A stretch of DNA of 64,000 nt from Xestospongia muta. Lineage: Eukaryota > Porifera > Demospongiae > Haplosclerida > Petrosiidae. A program made the position numbers and the translations under genes. The notes beneath the pieces are model-generated. The model did not search any database and was not told the origin of the DNA. It saw only the letters and a list, made by a program, of their open reading frames with translations. Shown piece after piece: positions 9,870 to 23,600 of this stretch. Positions within the stretch are counted from its first letter, which is position 1. Every line of letters starts with the position of its first letter. The stretch spans positions 2,110,501 through 2,174,500 of the forward strand of contig OY848927.1 in NCBI GenBank assembly GCA_963693285.1, given 5' to 3'.

Positions 9870-12800
9870 TACTAATAAAGTAGTCTAAATAGGTTAAAAC
9901 TCTAAAATAAAGAGTTTAGAGCTTTTTGAAAGTTTAAAAAGATTAGAAATTAACTGTTAAAACTGGTTAAATAAGCTGATCTAAAGAGTTTAGTAAGTTT
10001 ATCTGTCTTAAATATACTAATAAAGTAGTCTAAATAGGTTAAAACTCTAAAATAAAGAGTTTAGAGCTTTTTGAAAGTTAAAAAAGATTAGAAATTAACT
10101 GTGAAAACTGGTTAAATAAGCTGATCTAAAGAGTTTAGTAAGTTTATCTGTCTTAAATATCTAATAAATTAGTCTAAATAGGTTAAAACTCTAAAATAAA
10201 GAGTTTAGAGCTTTTTGAAAGTTAAAAAAGATTAGAAATTAACTGTGAAAACTGGTTAAATAAGATGATCTAAAGAGTTTAGTAAGTTTATCTGTCTTAA
10301 ATATCTAATAAATTAGTGTAAATAGGTTAAAACTCGAAAATAAAGAGTTTAGAGCTTTTTGAAAGTTTAAAAAGATTAGAAATTAACCGTGAAAACTGGT
10401 TAAATAAGCTGATCTAAAGAGTTTAGTAAGTTTATCTGTCTTAAATATACTAATAAAGTAGTCTAAATAGGTTAAAACTCGAAAATAAAGAGTTTAGAGC
10501 TTTTTGAAAGTTAAAAAAGATTAGAAATTAACGGTGAAAACTGGTTAAATAAGCTGATCTAAAGAGTTTAGTAAGTTTATCTGTCTTAAATATACTAATA
10601 AAGTAGTCTAAATAGGTTAAAACTCTAAAATAAAGTGTTTAGAGCTTTTTGAAAGTTAAAAAAGATTAGAAATTAACTGTGAAAACTGGTTAAATAAGCT
10701 GATCTAAAGAGTTTAGTAAGTTTATCTGTCTTAAATATACTAATAAAGTAGTCTAAATAGGTTAAAACTCTAAAATAAAGAGTTTAGAGCTTTTTGAAAG
10801 TTTAAAAAGATTAGAAATTAACCGTGAAAACTGGTTAAATAAGATGATCTAAAGAGTTTAGTAAGTTTATCTGTCTTAAATATACTAATAAAGTAGTCTA
10901 AATATGTTAAAACTCGAAAATAAAGAGATTAGAGCTTTTTGAAAGTTAAAAAAGATTAGAAATTAACAGTGAAAACTGGTTAAATAAGCTGATCTAAAGA
11001 GTTTAGTAAGTTTATCTGTCTTAAATATACTAATAAAGTAGTCTAAATAGGTTAAAACTCGAAAATAAAGAGTTTAGAGCTTTTTGAAAGTTAAAAAAGA
11101 TTAGAAATTAACTGTGAAAACTGGTTAAATAAACTGATCTAAAGAATTTAGTAAGTTTATCTGTCTTAAATATACTAATAAAGTAGTCTAAATAGGTTAA
11201 AACTATAAAATAAAGTATTTAGAGCTTTTTGAAAGTTAAAAAAGATTAGAAATTAACTGTGAAAACTGGTTAAATAAGATGATCTAAAGAGTTTAGTAAG
11301 TTTATCTGTCTTAAATATACTAATAAAGTAGTCTAAATAGGTTAAAACTCTAAAATAAAGAGTTTAGAGCTTTTTGAAAGTTTAAAAAGATTAGAAATTA
11401 ACCGTGAAAACTGGTTAAATAAGCTGATCTAAAGAGTTTAGTAAGTTTATCTGTCTTAAATATACTAATAAAGTAGTCTAAATAGGTTAAAACTCTAAAA
11501 TAAAGAGTTTAGAGCTTTTTGAAAGTTAAAAAAGATTAGAAATTAACTGTGAAAACTGGTTAAATAAGCTGATCTAAAGAGTTTAGTAAGTTTATCTGTC
11601 TTAAATATACTAATAAAGTAGTCTAAATAGGTTAAACCTCGAAAATAAAGAGTTTAGAGCTTTTTGAAAGTTAAAAAAGATTAGAAATTAACCGTGAAAA
11701 CTGGTTAAATAAGCTGATCTAAAGAGTTTAGTAAGTTTATCTGTCTTAAATATACTAATAAAGTAGTCTAAATAGGTTAAAACTCTAAAATAAAGAGTTT
11801 AGAGCTTTTTGAAAGTTAAAAAAGATTAGAAATTAACTGTGAAAACTGGTTAAATAAGCTGATCTAAAGAGTTTAGTAAGTTTATCTGTCTTAAATATAC
11901 TAATAAATTAGTCTAAATAGGTTAAAACTCTAAAATAAAGAGTTTAGAGCTTTTTGAAAGTTTAAAAAGATTAGAAATTAACTGTGAAAACTGGTTAAAT
12001 AAGCTGATCTAAAGAGTTTAGTAAGTTTATCTGTCTTAAATATACTAATAAAGTAGTCTAAATAGGTTAAAACTCGAAAATAAAGAGTTTAGAGCTTTTT
12101 GAAAGTTAAAAAAGATTAGAAATTAACTGTGAAAACTGGTTAAATAAGCTGATCTAAAGAGTTTAGTAAGTTTATCTGTCTTAAATATACTAATAAAGTA
12201 GTCTAAATAGGTTGAAACTCTAAAATAAAGAGTTTAGAGCTTTTTGAAAGTTTAAAAAGATTAGAAATTAACTGTGAAAACTGGTTAAATAAGCTGATCT
12301 AAAGAGTTTAGTAAGTTTATCTGTCTTAAATATACTAATAAAGTAGTCTAAATAGGTTAAAACTATAAAATAAGGTGTTTAGAGCTTTTTGAAAGTTAAA
12401 AAAGATTAGAAATTAACTGTGAAAACTGGTTAAATAAGCTGATCTAAAGAGTTTAGTAAGTTTATCTGTCTTAAATATACTAATAAAGTAGTCTAAATAG
12501 GTTAAAATTCAAAAATAAAGTGTTTTTAGCTTTTTGAAAGTTAAAAAAGATTAGAAATTAACTGTGAAAACTGGTTAAATAAGCTGATCTAAAGAGTTTA
12601 GTAAGTTTATCTGTCTTAAATATACTAATAAAGTAGTCTAAATAGGTTAAAACTCTAAAATAAAGAGTTTAGAGCTTTTTGAAAGTTTAAAAAGATTAGA
12701 AATTAACCGTGGAACCTGCTTAAATAAGATGATCTAAAGAGTTTAGTAAGTTTATCTGTCTTAAATATACTAATAAAGTAGTCTAAATAGGTTAAAACTC

Positions 12801-13060
12801 TAAAATAAAGAGTTTAGAGCTTTTTGTAAGTTAAAAAGATTAGAAATTAACTGTGAAAACTGGTTAAATAAGCTGATCTAAAGAGTTTAGTAAGTTTATC
12901 TCTTATAAATATACTAATAAAGTAGTCTAAATAGGTTAAAACTCGAAAATAAAGAGTTTAGAGCTTTTTGAAAGTTTAAAAAGATTAGAAATTAACTGTG
13001 AAAACTGGTTAAATAAGCTGATCTAAAGAGTGTAGTAAGTTTATCTGTCTTAAATATACT
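9870..13060. repeat. Duplicated block L, right copy
   Basis: This is the partner of 4,800-8,280. Compared with that copy it lacks three monomers near 10,800 and has one additional monomer between 11,640 and 11,900. One private change is ggaacctgct at 12,711, where the left copy has ggaaactgct. That change is then copied to 14,014, which dates the 9-monomer duplication after it arose. Confidence 0.85.
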
Positions 13061-13959
13061 AATAAAGTAGTCTAAATAGGTTAAAACTCGAAAATAAAGA
13101 GTTTAGAGCTTTTTGAAAGTTAAAAAAGATTAGAAATTAACTGTCAAAACTGGTTAAATAAGCTGATCTAAAGAGTTTAGTAAGTTTATCTGTCTTATTA
13201 TACTAACAAAGTAGTCTAAATAGGTTAAAACTCGAAAATAAAGAGTTTAGAGCTTTTTGAAAGTTAAAAAAGATTAGAAATTAACTGTTAAAACTGGTTA
13301 AATAAGCTGATCTAAAGAGTTTAGTAAGTATATGTGTCTTAAATATACTAATAAAGTAGTCTAAATAGGTTAAAACTATAAAATAAAGTGTTTAGAGCTT
13401 TTTGAAAGTTAAAAAGGATTAGAAATTAACTGTGAAAACTGATTAAATAAACTGATCTAAAGAGTTTAGTAAGTTTATCTGTCTTAAATATACTAATAAA
13501 GTAGTCTAAATAGGTTAAAACTCTAAAATAAAGAGTTTAGAGCTTTTTGAAAGTTAAAAAAGATTAGAAATTAACTGTGAAAACTGGTTAAATAAGCTGA
13601 TCTAAAGAGTTTAGTAAGTTTATCTGTCTTAAATATACTAATAAAGTAGTCTAAATAGGTTAAAACTCTAAAATAAAGTGTTTAGAGCTTTTTGAAAGTT
13701 AAAAAAGATTAGAAATTAACTGTTAAAAATGGTTAAATAAGCTGATCTAAAGAGTTTAGTAAGTTTATCTGTCTTAAATATACTAATAAAGTAGTCTAAA
13801 TAGGTTAAAACTCTAAAATAAAGAGTTTAGAGCTTTTTGAAAGTTTAAAAAGATTAGAAATTAACCGTGAAAACTGGTTAAATAAGATGATATAAAGAGT
13901 TTAGTAAGTTTATCTGTCTTAAATATACTAATAAAGTAGTCTAAATAGGTTAAAACTCT
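12657..13959. repeat. Nine-monomer tandem duplication, unit 1
   Basis: The following 1,303 bp (9 x 145 - 2) repeat this segment directly. Markers at constant offset 1,303 are ggaacctgct (12,711/14,014), gagtgtagtaag (13,028/14,331), tgtcttattatac (13,191/14,494), gattaaataaactg (13,441/14,744), tgttaaaaatgg (13,721/15,024) and aataagatgatataaag (13,881/15,184). Correspondence stops where ctct at about 13,960 faces ctcg at about 15,262. Confidence 0.92.
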
Positions 13960-15262
13960 AAAATAAAGAGTTTAGAGCTTTTTGAAAGTTTAAAAAGATT
14001 AGAAATTAACCGTGGAACCTGCTTAAATAAGATGATCTAAAGAGTTTAGTAAGTTTATCTGTCTTAAATATACTAATAAAGTAGTCTAAATAGGTTAAAA
14101 CTCTAAAATAAAGAGTTTAGAGCTTTTTGTAAGTTAAAAAGATTAGAAATTAACTGTGAAAACTGGTTAAATAAGCTGATCTAAAGAGTTTAGTAAGTTT
14201 ATCTCTTATAAATATACTAATAAAGTAGTCTAAATAGGTTAAAACTCGAAAATAAAGAGTTTAGAGCTTTTTGAAAGTTTAAAAAGATTAGAAATTAACT
14301 GTGAAAACTGGTTAAATAAGCTGATCTAAAGAGTGTAGTAAGTTTATCTGTCTTAAATATACTAATAAAGTAGTCTAAATAGGTTAAAACTCGAAAATAA
14401 AGAGTTTAGAGCTTTTTGAAAGTTAAAAAAGATTAGAAATTAACTGTCAAAACTGGTTAAATAAGCTGATCTAAAGAGTTTAGTAAGTTTATCTGTCTTA
14501 TTATACTAACAAAGTAGTCTAAATAGGTTAAAACTCGAAAATAAAGAGTTTAGAGCTTTTTGAAAGTTAAAAAAGATTAGAAATTAACTGTTAAAACTGG
14601 TTAAATAAGCTGATCTAAAGAGTTTAGTAAGTATATGTGTCTTAAATATACTAATAAAGTAGTCTAAATAGGTTAAAACTATAAAATAAAGTGTTTAGAG
14701 CTTTTTGAAAGTTAAAAAGGATTAGAAATTAACTGTGAAAACTGATTAAATAAACTGATCTAAAGAGTTTAGTAAGTTTATCTGTCTTAAATATACTAAT
14801 AAAGTAGTCTAAATAGGTTAAAACTCTAAAATAAAGAGTTTAGAGCTTTTTGAAAGTTAAAAAAGATTAGAAATTAACTGTGAAAACTGGTTAAATAAGC
14901 TGATCTAAAGAGTTTAGTAAGTTTATCTGTCTTAAATATACTAATAAAGTAGTCTAAATAGGTTAAAACTCTAAAATAAAGTGTTTAGAGCTTTTTGAAA
15001 GTTAAAAAAGATTAGAAATTAACTGTTAAAAATGGTTAAATAAGCTGATCTAAAGAGTTTAGTAAGTTTATCTGTCTTAAATATACTAATAAAGTAGTCT
15101 AAATAGGTTAAAACTCTAAAATAAAGAGTTTAGAGCTTTTTGAAAGTTTAAAAAGATTAGAAATTAACCGTGAAAACTGGTTAAATAAGATGATATAAAG
15201 AGTTTAGTAAGTTTATCTGTCTTAAATATACTAATAAAGTAGTCTAAATAGGTTAAAACTCG
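13960..15262. repeat. Nine-monomer tandem duplication, unit 2
   Basis: Second copy of the preceding unit, with the same 1,303 bp spacing at six independent rare variants. Its right flank (gaaattaatggtg at about 15,308, gattacaaatt near 15,445) continues the series seen at 8,560-9,540, whereas the right end of unit 1 does not. Its last 760 bp fall within the 14-monomer duplication that follows. Confidence 0.92.
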
Positions 15263-16530
15263 AAAATAAAGAGTTTAGAGCTTTTTGAAAGTTAAAAATG
15301 ATTAGAAATTAATGGTGAAAACTGGTTAAATAAGCTGATCTAAAGAGTTTAGTAAGTTTATCTGTCTTAATTATACTAACAAAGTAGTCTAAATAGGTTA
15401 AAACTCGAAAATAAAGAGTTTAGAGCTTTTTGAAAGTTAAAAAAGATTACAAATTAACTGTTAAAACTGGTTAAATAAGCTGATCTAAAGAGTTTAGTAA
15501 GTATATGTGTCTTAAATATACTAATAAAGTAGTCTAAATAGGTAAAAACTATAAAATAAAGTGTTTAGAGCTTTTTGAAAGTTAAAAAGGATTAGAAATT
15601 AACTGTGAAAACTGGTTAAATAAACTGATCTAAAGAGTTTAGTAAGTTTATCTGTCTTAAATATACTAATAAAGTAGTCTAAATAGGTTAAAACTCTAAA
15701 ATAAAGAGTTTAGAGCTTTTTGAAAGTTAAAAAAGATTAGAAATTAACTGTGAAAACTGGTTAAATAAGCTGATCTAAAGAGTTTAGTAAGTTTATCTGT
15801 CTTAAATATACTAATAAAGTAGTCTAAATAGGTTAAAACTCTAAAATAAAGAGTTTAGAGCTTTTTGAAAGTTTAAAAAGATTAGAAATTAACTGTGAAA
15901 AATGGTTAAATAAGCTGATCTAAAGAGTTTAGTAAGTTTATCTGTCTTAAATATACTAATAAAGTAGTCTAAATAGGTTAAAACTCTAAAATAAAGAGTT
16001 TAGAGCTTTTTGAAAGTTTAAAAAGATTAGAAATTAACCGTGAAAACTGGTTAAATAAGATGATCAAAAGAGTTTAGTAAGTTTATCTGTCTTAAATATA
16101 CTAATAAAGTAGTCTAAATAGGTTAAATCTCGAAAATAAAGAGTTTAGAGCTTTTTGAAAGTTAAAAAAGATTAGAAATTAACTGTGAAAACTGGTTAAA
16201 TAAGCTGATCTAAAGAGTTTAGTAAGTTTATCTGTCTTAAATATACTAATAAAGTAGTCTAAATAGGTTAAAACTCTAAAATAAAGAGTTTAGAGCTTTT
16301 TGAAAGTTAAAAAAGATTAGAAATTAACTGTGAAAACTGGTTAAATAAGCTGATCTAAAGAGTTTAGTAAGTTTATCTGTCTTAAATATACTAATAAAGT
16401 AGTCTAAATAGGTTAAAACTATAAAATAAAGTGTTTAGAGCTTTTTGAAAGTTAAAAAAGATTAGAAATTAACTGTGAAAACTGGTTAAATAAGCTGATC
16501 TAAAGAGTTTAGTAAGTTTATCTGTCTTAA
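14500..16530. repeat. Fourteen-monomer tandem duplication, unit 1 (2,030 bp)
   Basis: Offset to unit 2 is exactly 2,030 bp (14 x 145) at every marker I measured: gtatatgtgt (14,631/16,661 and 15,501/17,531), gattaaataaactg (14,744/16,774), tgttaaaaatgg (15,024/17,054), aatggtgaaa (15,311/17,341), tgatcaaaag (16,061/18,091) and ggttaaatctcg (16,121/18,151). The left limit is near 14,500, where tgtcttattatac in unit 1 faces tgtcttaaatatac in unit 2. Confidence 0.93.
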
Positions 16531-18560
16531 ATATACTAACAAAGTAGTCTAAATAGGTTAAAACTCGAAAATAAAGAGTTTAGAGCTTTTTGAAAGTTAA
16601 AAAAGATTAGAAATTAACTGTTAAAACTGGTTAAATAAGCTGATCTAAAGAGTTTAGTAAGTATATGTGTCTTAAATATACTAATAAAGTAGTCTAAATA
16701 GGTTAAAACTATAAAATAAAGTGTTTAGAGCTTTTTGAAAGTTAAAAAGGATTAGAAATTAACTGTGAAAACTGATTAAATAAACTGATCTAAAGAGTTT
16801 AGTAAGTTTATCTGTCTTAAATATACTAATAAAGTAGTCTAAATAGGTTAAAACTCTAAAATAAAGAGTTTAGAGCTTTTTGAAAGTTAAAAAAGATTAG
16901 AAATTAACTGTGAAAACTGGTTAAATAAGCTGATCTAAAGAGTTTAGTAAGTTTATCTGTCTTAAATATACTAATAAAGTAGTCTAAATAGGTTAAAACT
17001 CTAAAATAAAGTGTTTAGAGCTTTTTGAAAGTTAAAAAAGATTAGAAATTAACTGTTAAAAATGGTTAAATAAGCTGATCTAAAGAGTTTAGTAAGTTTA
17101 TCTGTCTTAAATATACTAATAAAGTAGTCTAAATAGGTTAAAACTCTAAAATAAAGAGTTTAGAGCTTTTTGAAAGTTTAAAAAGATTAGAAATTAACCG
17201 TGAAAACTGGTTAAATAAGATGATATAAAGAGTTTAGTAAGTTTATCTGTCTTAAATATACTAATAAAGTAGTCTAAATAGGTTAAAACTCGAAAATAAA
17301 GAGTTTAGAGCTTTTTGAAAGTTAAAAAAGATTAGAAATTAATGGTGAAAACTGGTTAAATAAGCTGATCTAAAGAGTTTAGTAAGTTTATCTGTCTTAA
17401 TTATACTAACAAAGTAGTCTAAATAGGTTAAAACTCGAAAATAAAGAGTTTAGAGCTTTTTGAAAGTTAAAAAAGATTACAAATTAACTGTTAAAACTGG
17501 TTAAATAAGCTGATCTAAAGAGTTTAGTAAGTATATGTGTCTTAAATATACTAATAAAGTAGTCTAAATAGGTTAAAACTATAAAATAAAGTGTTTAGAG
17601 CTTTTTGAAAGTTAAAAAGGATTAGAAATTAATTGTGAAAACTGGTTAAATAAACTGATCTAAAGAGTTTAGTAAGTTTATCTGTCTTAAATATACTAAT
17701 AAAGTAGTCTAAATAGGTTAAAACTCTAAAATAAAGAGTTTAGAGCTTTTTGAAAGTTAAAAAAGATTAGAAATTAACTGTGAAAACTGGTTAAATAAGC
17801 TGATCTAAAGAGTTTAGTAAGTTTATCTGTCTTAAATATACTAATAAAGTAGTCTAAATAGGTTAAAACTCTAAAATAAAGAGTTTAGAGCTTTTTGAAA
17901 GTTTAAAAAGATTAGAAATTAACTGTGAAAAATGGTTAAATAAGCTGATCTAAAGAGTTTAGTAAGTTTATCTGTCTTAAATATACTAAGAAAGTAGTCT
18001 AAATAGGTTAAAACTCTAAAATAAAGAGTTTAGAGCTTTTTGAAAGTTTAAAAAGATTAGAAATTAACCGTGAAAACTGGTTAAATAAGATGATCAAAAG
18101 AGTTTAGTAAGTTTATCTGTCTTAAATATACTAATAAAGTAGTCTAAATAGGTTAAATCTCGAAAATAAAGAGTTTAGAGCTTTTTGAAAGTTAAAAAAG
18201 ATTAGAAATTAACTGTGAAAACTGGTTAAATAAGCTGATCTAAAGAGTTTAGTAAGTTTATCTGTCTTAAATATACTAATAAAGTAGTCTAAATAGGTTA
18301 AAACTCGAAAATAAAGAGTTTAGAGCTTTTTGAAAGTTAAAAAAGATTAGAAATTAACTGTGAAAACTGGTTAAATAAGCTGATCTAAAGAGTTTAGTAA
18401 GTTTATCTGTCTTAAATATACTAATAAAGTAGTCTAAATAGGTTAAAACTATAAAATAAAGTGTTTAGAGCTTTTTGAAAGTTAAAAAAGATTAGAAATT
18501 AACTGTGAAAACTGGTTAAATAAGCTGATCTAAAGAGTTTAGTAAGTTTATCTGTCTTAA
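16531..18560. repeat. Fourteen-monomer tandem duplication, unit 2 (2,030 bp)
   Basis: Direct continuation of unit 1 with the same ordered variants. The few differences include ctcg near 18,301 for ctct near 16,271 and ctaagaaag near 17,987 for ctaataaag. No net length change has accumulated between the units, which suggests that this duplication is recent compared with the other blocks. Confidence 0.92.
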
Positions 18561-20690
18561 ATATACTAATAAAGTAGTCTAAATAGGTTAAAACTCTAAA
18601 ATAAAGAGTTTAGATCTTTTTGAAAGTTTAAAAAGATTAGAAATTAACCGTGAAAACTGGTTAAATAAGCTGATCTAAAGAGTTTAGTAAGTTCATCTGT
18701 CTTAAATATACTAATAAAGTAGTCTAAATAGGTTAAAACTCTAAAATAAAGTGTTTAGAGCTTTTTGAAAGTTAAAAAATATTAGAAATTAACTGGGAAA
18801 ACTGGTTAAATAAACTAATCTAAAGAATTTAGTAAGTTTATTTGTCTTAAATATACTAAGAAAGTAGTCTAAATAGGTTAAAACTCTAAAATAAAGTGTT
18901 TAGAGCTTTTTGAAAGTTTAAAAAGATTAGAAATTAACTGTGAAAACTGGTTAAATAAGCTGATCTAAAGAGTTTAGTAAGTTTATCTGTCTTAAATATA
19001 CTAATAAAGTAGTCTAAATAGGTTAAAACTCGAAAATAAAGCGTTTAGAGCTTTTTGAAAGTTAAAAAAGATTAGAAATTAACTGTGAAAACTGGTTAAA
19101 TAAGCTGATCTAAAGAGTTTAGTAAGTTTATCTGTCTTAAATATACTAATAAAGTAGTCTAAATAGGTTAAAACTATAAAATAAAGTGTTTAGAGCTTTT
19201 TGAAAGTTAAAAAAGATTAGAAATTAACTGTAAAAACTGGTTAAATAAGCTGATCTAAAGAGTTTAGTAAGTTTATCTGTCTTAAAAATACTAATAAAGT
19301 AGTCTAAATAGGTTAAAACTCTAAAATAAAGAGTTTAGAGCTTTTTGAAAGTTAAAAAAGATTAGAAATTAACTGTGAAAACTGGTTAAATAAACTAATC
19401 TAAAGAGTTTAGTAAGTTTATCTGTCTTAAATATACTAATAAAGTAGTCTAAATAGGTTAAAACTCTAAAATAAAGTGTTTAGAGCTTTTTGAAAGTTTA
19501 AAAAGATTAGAAATTAACTGGGAAAAATGGTTAAATAAACTAATCTACAGAATTTAGTAAGTTTATTTGTCTTAAATATACTAATAAAGTAGTCTAAATA
19601 TGTTAAAACTCTAAAAGAGTTTAGAGCTTTTTGAAAGTTAAAAAAGATTAGAAATTAACTGTGAAAACTGGTTAAATAAGCTGACCTAAAGAGTTTAGTA
19701 AGTTTATCTGTCTTAAATATACTAATAAAGTAGTCTAAATAGGTTAAAACTCGAAAATAAAGAGTTTAGAGCTTTTTGAAAGTTAAAAAAGATTAGAAAT
19801 TAACTGTGAAACTGGTTAAATAAGCTGATCTAAAGAGTTTAGTAAGTTTATCTGTCTTAAATATACTAATAAAGTAGTCTAAATAGGTTAAAACTCTAAA
19901 ATAAAGTGTTTAGAGCTTTTTGAAAGTTAAAAAAGATTAGAAATTAACTGTGAAAACTGGTTAAATAAGCTGATCTAAAGAGTTTAGTAAGTTTATCTGT
20001 CTTAAATATACTAATAAAGTAGTCTAAATAGGTTGAAACTCGAAAATAAAGAGTTTAGAGCTTTTTGAAAGTTAAAAAAGATTAGAAATTAACTGTGAAA
20101 ACTGGTTAAATAAGCTGATCTAAAGAGTTTAGTAAGTCTATCTGTCTTAAATATACTAATAAAGTAGTCTAAATAGGTTAAAACTCGAAAATAAGGAGTT
20201 TAGAGCTTTTTGAAAGTTAAAAAAGATTAGAAATTAACTGTGAAAACTGGTTAAATAAGCTGATCTAAAGAGTTTAGTAAGTTTATCTGTCTTAAATATA
20301 CTAATAAAGTAGTCTAAATAGGTTAAAACGCAAAAATAAAGAGTTTAGAGCTTTTTGAAAGTTAAAAAAGATTAGAAATTAACTGTGAAAACTGGTTAAA
20401 TAAGCTGATCTAAAGAGTTTAGTAAGTTTATCTGTCTTAAATATACTAATAAAGTAGTCTAAATAGGTTAAAACTCGAAAATAAAGAGTTTAGAGCTTTT
20501 TGAAAGTTTAAAAAGATTAGAAATTAACTGTGAAAACTGGTTAAATAAGCTGATCTAAAGAGTTTTGTAAGTTTATCTGTCTTAAATATACTAATAAAGT
20601 ATTCTAAATAGGTTAAAACTCGAAAATAAAGAGTTTAGAGCTTTTTAAAAGTTTAAAAAGATTAGAAATTAACTGTGAAAACTGGTTAAA
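18560..20690. repeat. Mixed monomers between duplicated blocks
   Basis: About 15 monomers without a clear local duplicate. There are ctggg-type copies near 18,790 and 19,510, the first with an aaaaaatattag change also seen near 40,345 and 49,190. A copy near 19,610 has lost four bases inside the loop of the 45-65 inverted repeat (ctctaaaagag). A tgacctaaag site lies near 19,682. Confidence 0.9.
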
Positions 20691-23600
20691 TAAGCTGATC
20701 TAAAGAGTTTAGTAAGTTTATCTGTCTTAAATATACTAATAAAGTAGTCTAAATAGGTTAAAACTCCAAAATAAAGTGTTTAGAGCTTTTTGAAAGTTTA
20801 AAAAGATTAGAAATTAACTGTGAAAACTGGTTAAATAAGCTGATCTAAAGAGTTTAGTAAGTTTATCTGTCTTAACTACACTAATAAAGGAGTCTAAATA
20901 GTTTAAAACTCTAAAATAAAGAGTTTAGAGCTTTTTGAAAGTTAAAAAAGATTAGAAATTAACTGTGAAAACTGGTTAAATAAGCTGATCTAAAGAGTTT
21001 AGTAAGTTTATCTGTCTTAACTATACTAATAAAGTAGTCTAAATAGGTTAAAAGTCTAAAATAAAGAGTTTAGAGCTTTTTGAAAGTTGAAAAAGATTAG
21101 AAATTAACTGTGAAAACTGGTTAAATAAGCTGATCTATGGAGTTTAGTAAGTTTATCTCTTATAAATATACTAATAAAGTAGTCTAAATAGGTTAAAACT
21201 CTAAAATAAAGAGTTTAGAGCTTTTTGAATGTTAAAAAAGATTAGAAATTAACTGTGAAAACTGGTTAAATAAGCTGATCTAAAGAGTTTAGTAAGTTTA
21301 TCTGTCTTAAATATACTAATAAAGTAGTCTAAATAGGTTAAAACTCTAAAATAAAGAGTATAGAGCTTTTTGAAAGTTAAAAAAGATTAGAAACTAACTG
21401 TGAAAACAAGTTAAATAAGCTGATCTAAAGAGTTTAGTAAGTTTATCTGTCTTAACTATACTAATAAAGTAGTCTAAATAGGTTAAAACTCTAAAATAAA
21501 GAGTTTAGAGCTTTTTGAAAGTTTAAAAAGATTGAAATTAACCGTTAAAACTGGTTAAATAAGCTGATCTAAAGAGTTTAGTAAGTTTATCTGTCTTAAA
21601 TATACTAATAAAGTAGTCTAAATAGGTTAAAACTCTAAAATAAAGTGTTTAGAGCTTTTTCAAAGTTAAAAAAGATTAGAAATTAACTGGGAAAAATGGT
21701 TAAATAAACTAATCTAAAGAATTTAGTAAGTTTATTTGTCTTAAATATACTAATAAAGTAGTCTAAATAGGTTAAAACTCTAAAATAAAGAGTTTAGAGC
21801 TTTTTGAAAGTTTAAAAAGATTAGAAATTAACTGTGAAAACTGGTTAAATAAGCTGATCTAAAGATTTTAGTAAGTTTATCTGTCTTAAATATACTAATA
21901 AAGTAGTCTAAATAGGTTAAAACTCTAAAATAAAGAGTTTAGAGCTTTTTGAAAGTTAATAAAGATTAGAAATTAACTGTGAAAACTGGTTAAATAAGCT
22001 GATCTAAAGAGTTTAGTAACTTTATCTGTCTTAAATATACTAATAAAGTAGTCTAAATAGGTTAAAACTATAAAATAAAGTGTTTAGAGCTTTTTGAAAG
22101 TTAAAAAAGATTAGAAATTAACTGTGAAAACTGGTTAAATAAACGGATCTAAAGAGTTTAGTAAGTTTATCTGTCTTAAATATACTAATAAAGTAGTCTA
22201 AATAGGTTAAAACTCTAAAATAAAGTGTTTAGAGCTTTTTGAAAGTTAAAAAAGATTAAAAATTAACTGTGAAAACTGGTTAAATAAGCTGATCTAAAGA
22301 GTTTAGTAAGTTTATCTGTCTTAAATATACTAATAAAGTAGTCTAAATAGGTTAAAACTCTAAAATAAAGAGTTTAGAGCTTTTTGAAAGTTAAAAAAGA
22401 TTAGAAATTAACTGTCAAAACTGGTTAAATAAGCTGATCTAAAGAGTTTAGTAAGTTTATCTGTCTTAAATATACTAAAAAAGTAGTCTAAATAGGTTAA
22501 AACTCTAAAATAAAGAGTTTAGAGCTTTTTGAAAGTTAAAAAAGATTAGAAATTAACTGTGAAAACTGGTTAAATAAGCTGATCTAAAGAGTTTAGTAAG
22601 TTTATCTGTCTTAAATATACTAATAAAGTAGTCTAAATAGGTTAAAACTATAAAATAAAGTGTTTAGAGCTTTTTGAAAGTTAAAAAAGATTAGAAATTA
22701 ACTGTGAAAACTGGTTAAATAAACGGATCTAAAGAGTTTAGTAAGTTTATCTGTCTTAAATATACTAATAAAGTAGTCTAAATAGGTTAAAACTCTAAAA
22801 TAAAGTGTTTAGAGCTGTTTGAAAGTTAAAAAAGATTAAAAATTAACTGTGAAAACTGGTTAAATAAGCTGATCTAAAGAGTTTAGTAAGTTTATCTGTC
22901 TTAAATATACTAATAAAGTAGTCTAAATAGGTTAAAACTATAAAATAAAGTGTTTAGAGCTTTTTGAAAGTTAAAAAAGATTAGAAATTAACTGTGAAAA
23001 CTGGTTAAATAAACTGATCTAAAGAGTTTAGTAAGTTTATCTGTCTTAAATATACTAATAAAGTAGTCTAAATAGGTTAAAACTCTAAAATAAAGAGTTT
23101 AGAGCTTTTTGAAAGTTAAAATGATTAGAAATTAACTGTGAAAAATGGTTAAATAAACTAATCTAAAGAGTTTAGTAAGTTTATCTGTCTTAAATATACT
23201 AATAAAGTAGTCTAAATAGGTTAAAACTCTAAAATAAAGTGTTTAGAGCTTTTTGAAAGTTTAAAAAGATTAGAAATTAACTGTGAAAACTGGTTAAATA
23301 AGCTGATCTAAAGATTTTAGTAAGTTTATCTGTCTTAAATATACTAATAAAGTAGTCTAAATAGGTTAAAACTCTAAAATAAAGTGTTTACCGCTTTTTG
23401 AAAGTTAAAAAAGATTAGAAATTAACAGGGGAAAATGGTTAAATAAAGTAATCTAAAGAATTTTGTAAGTTTATTAGTCTTAAATATACTAATAAAGTAG
23501 TCTAAATAGGTTAAAACTCTAAAATAAAGAGTTTGGAGCTTTTTGAAAGTTAAAAAAATTAGAAATTAACTGTGAAAACTGGTTAAATAAGCTGATCTAA

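Noticed and set aside
19606..19625. Four-base loss in ctctaaaagag as a functional change
   Set aside because: It is a single copy and is simply explained by slippage between short A-rich repeats.
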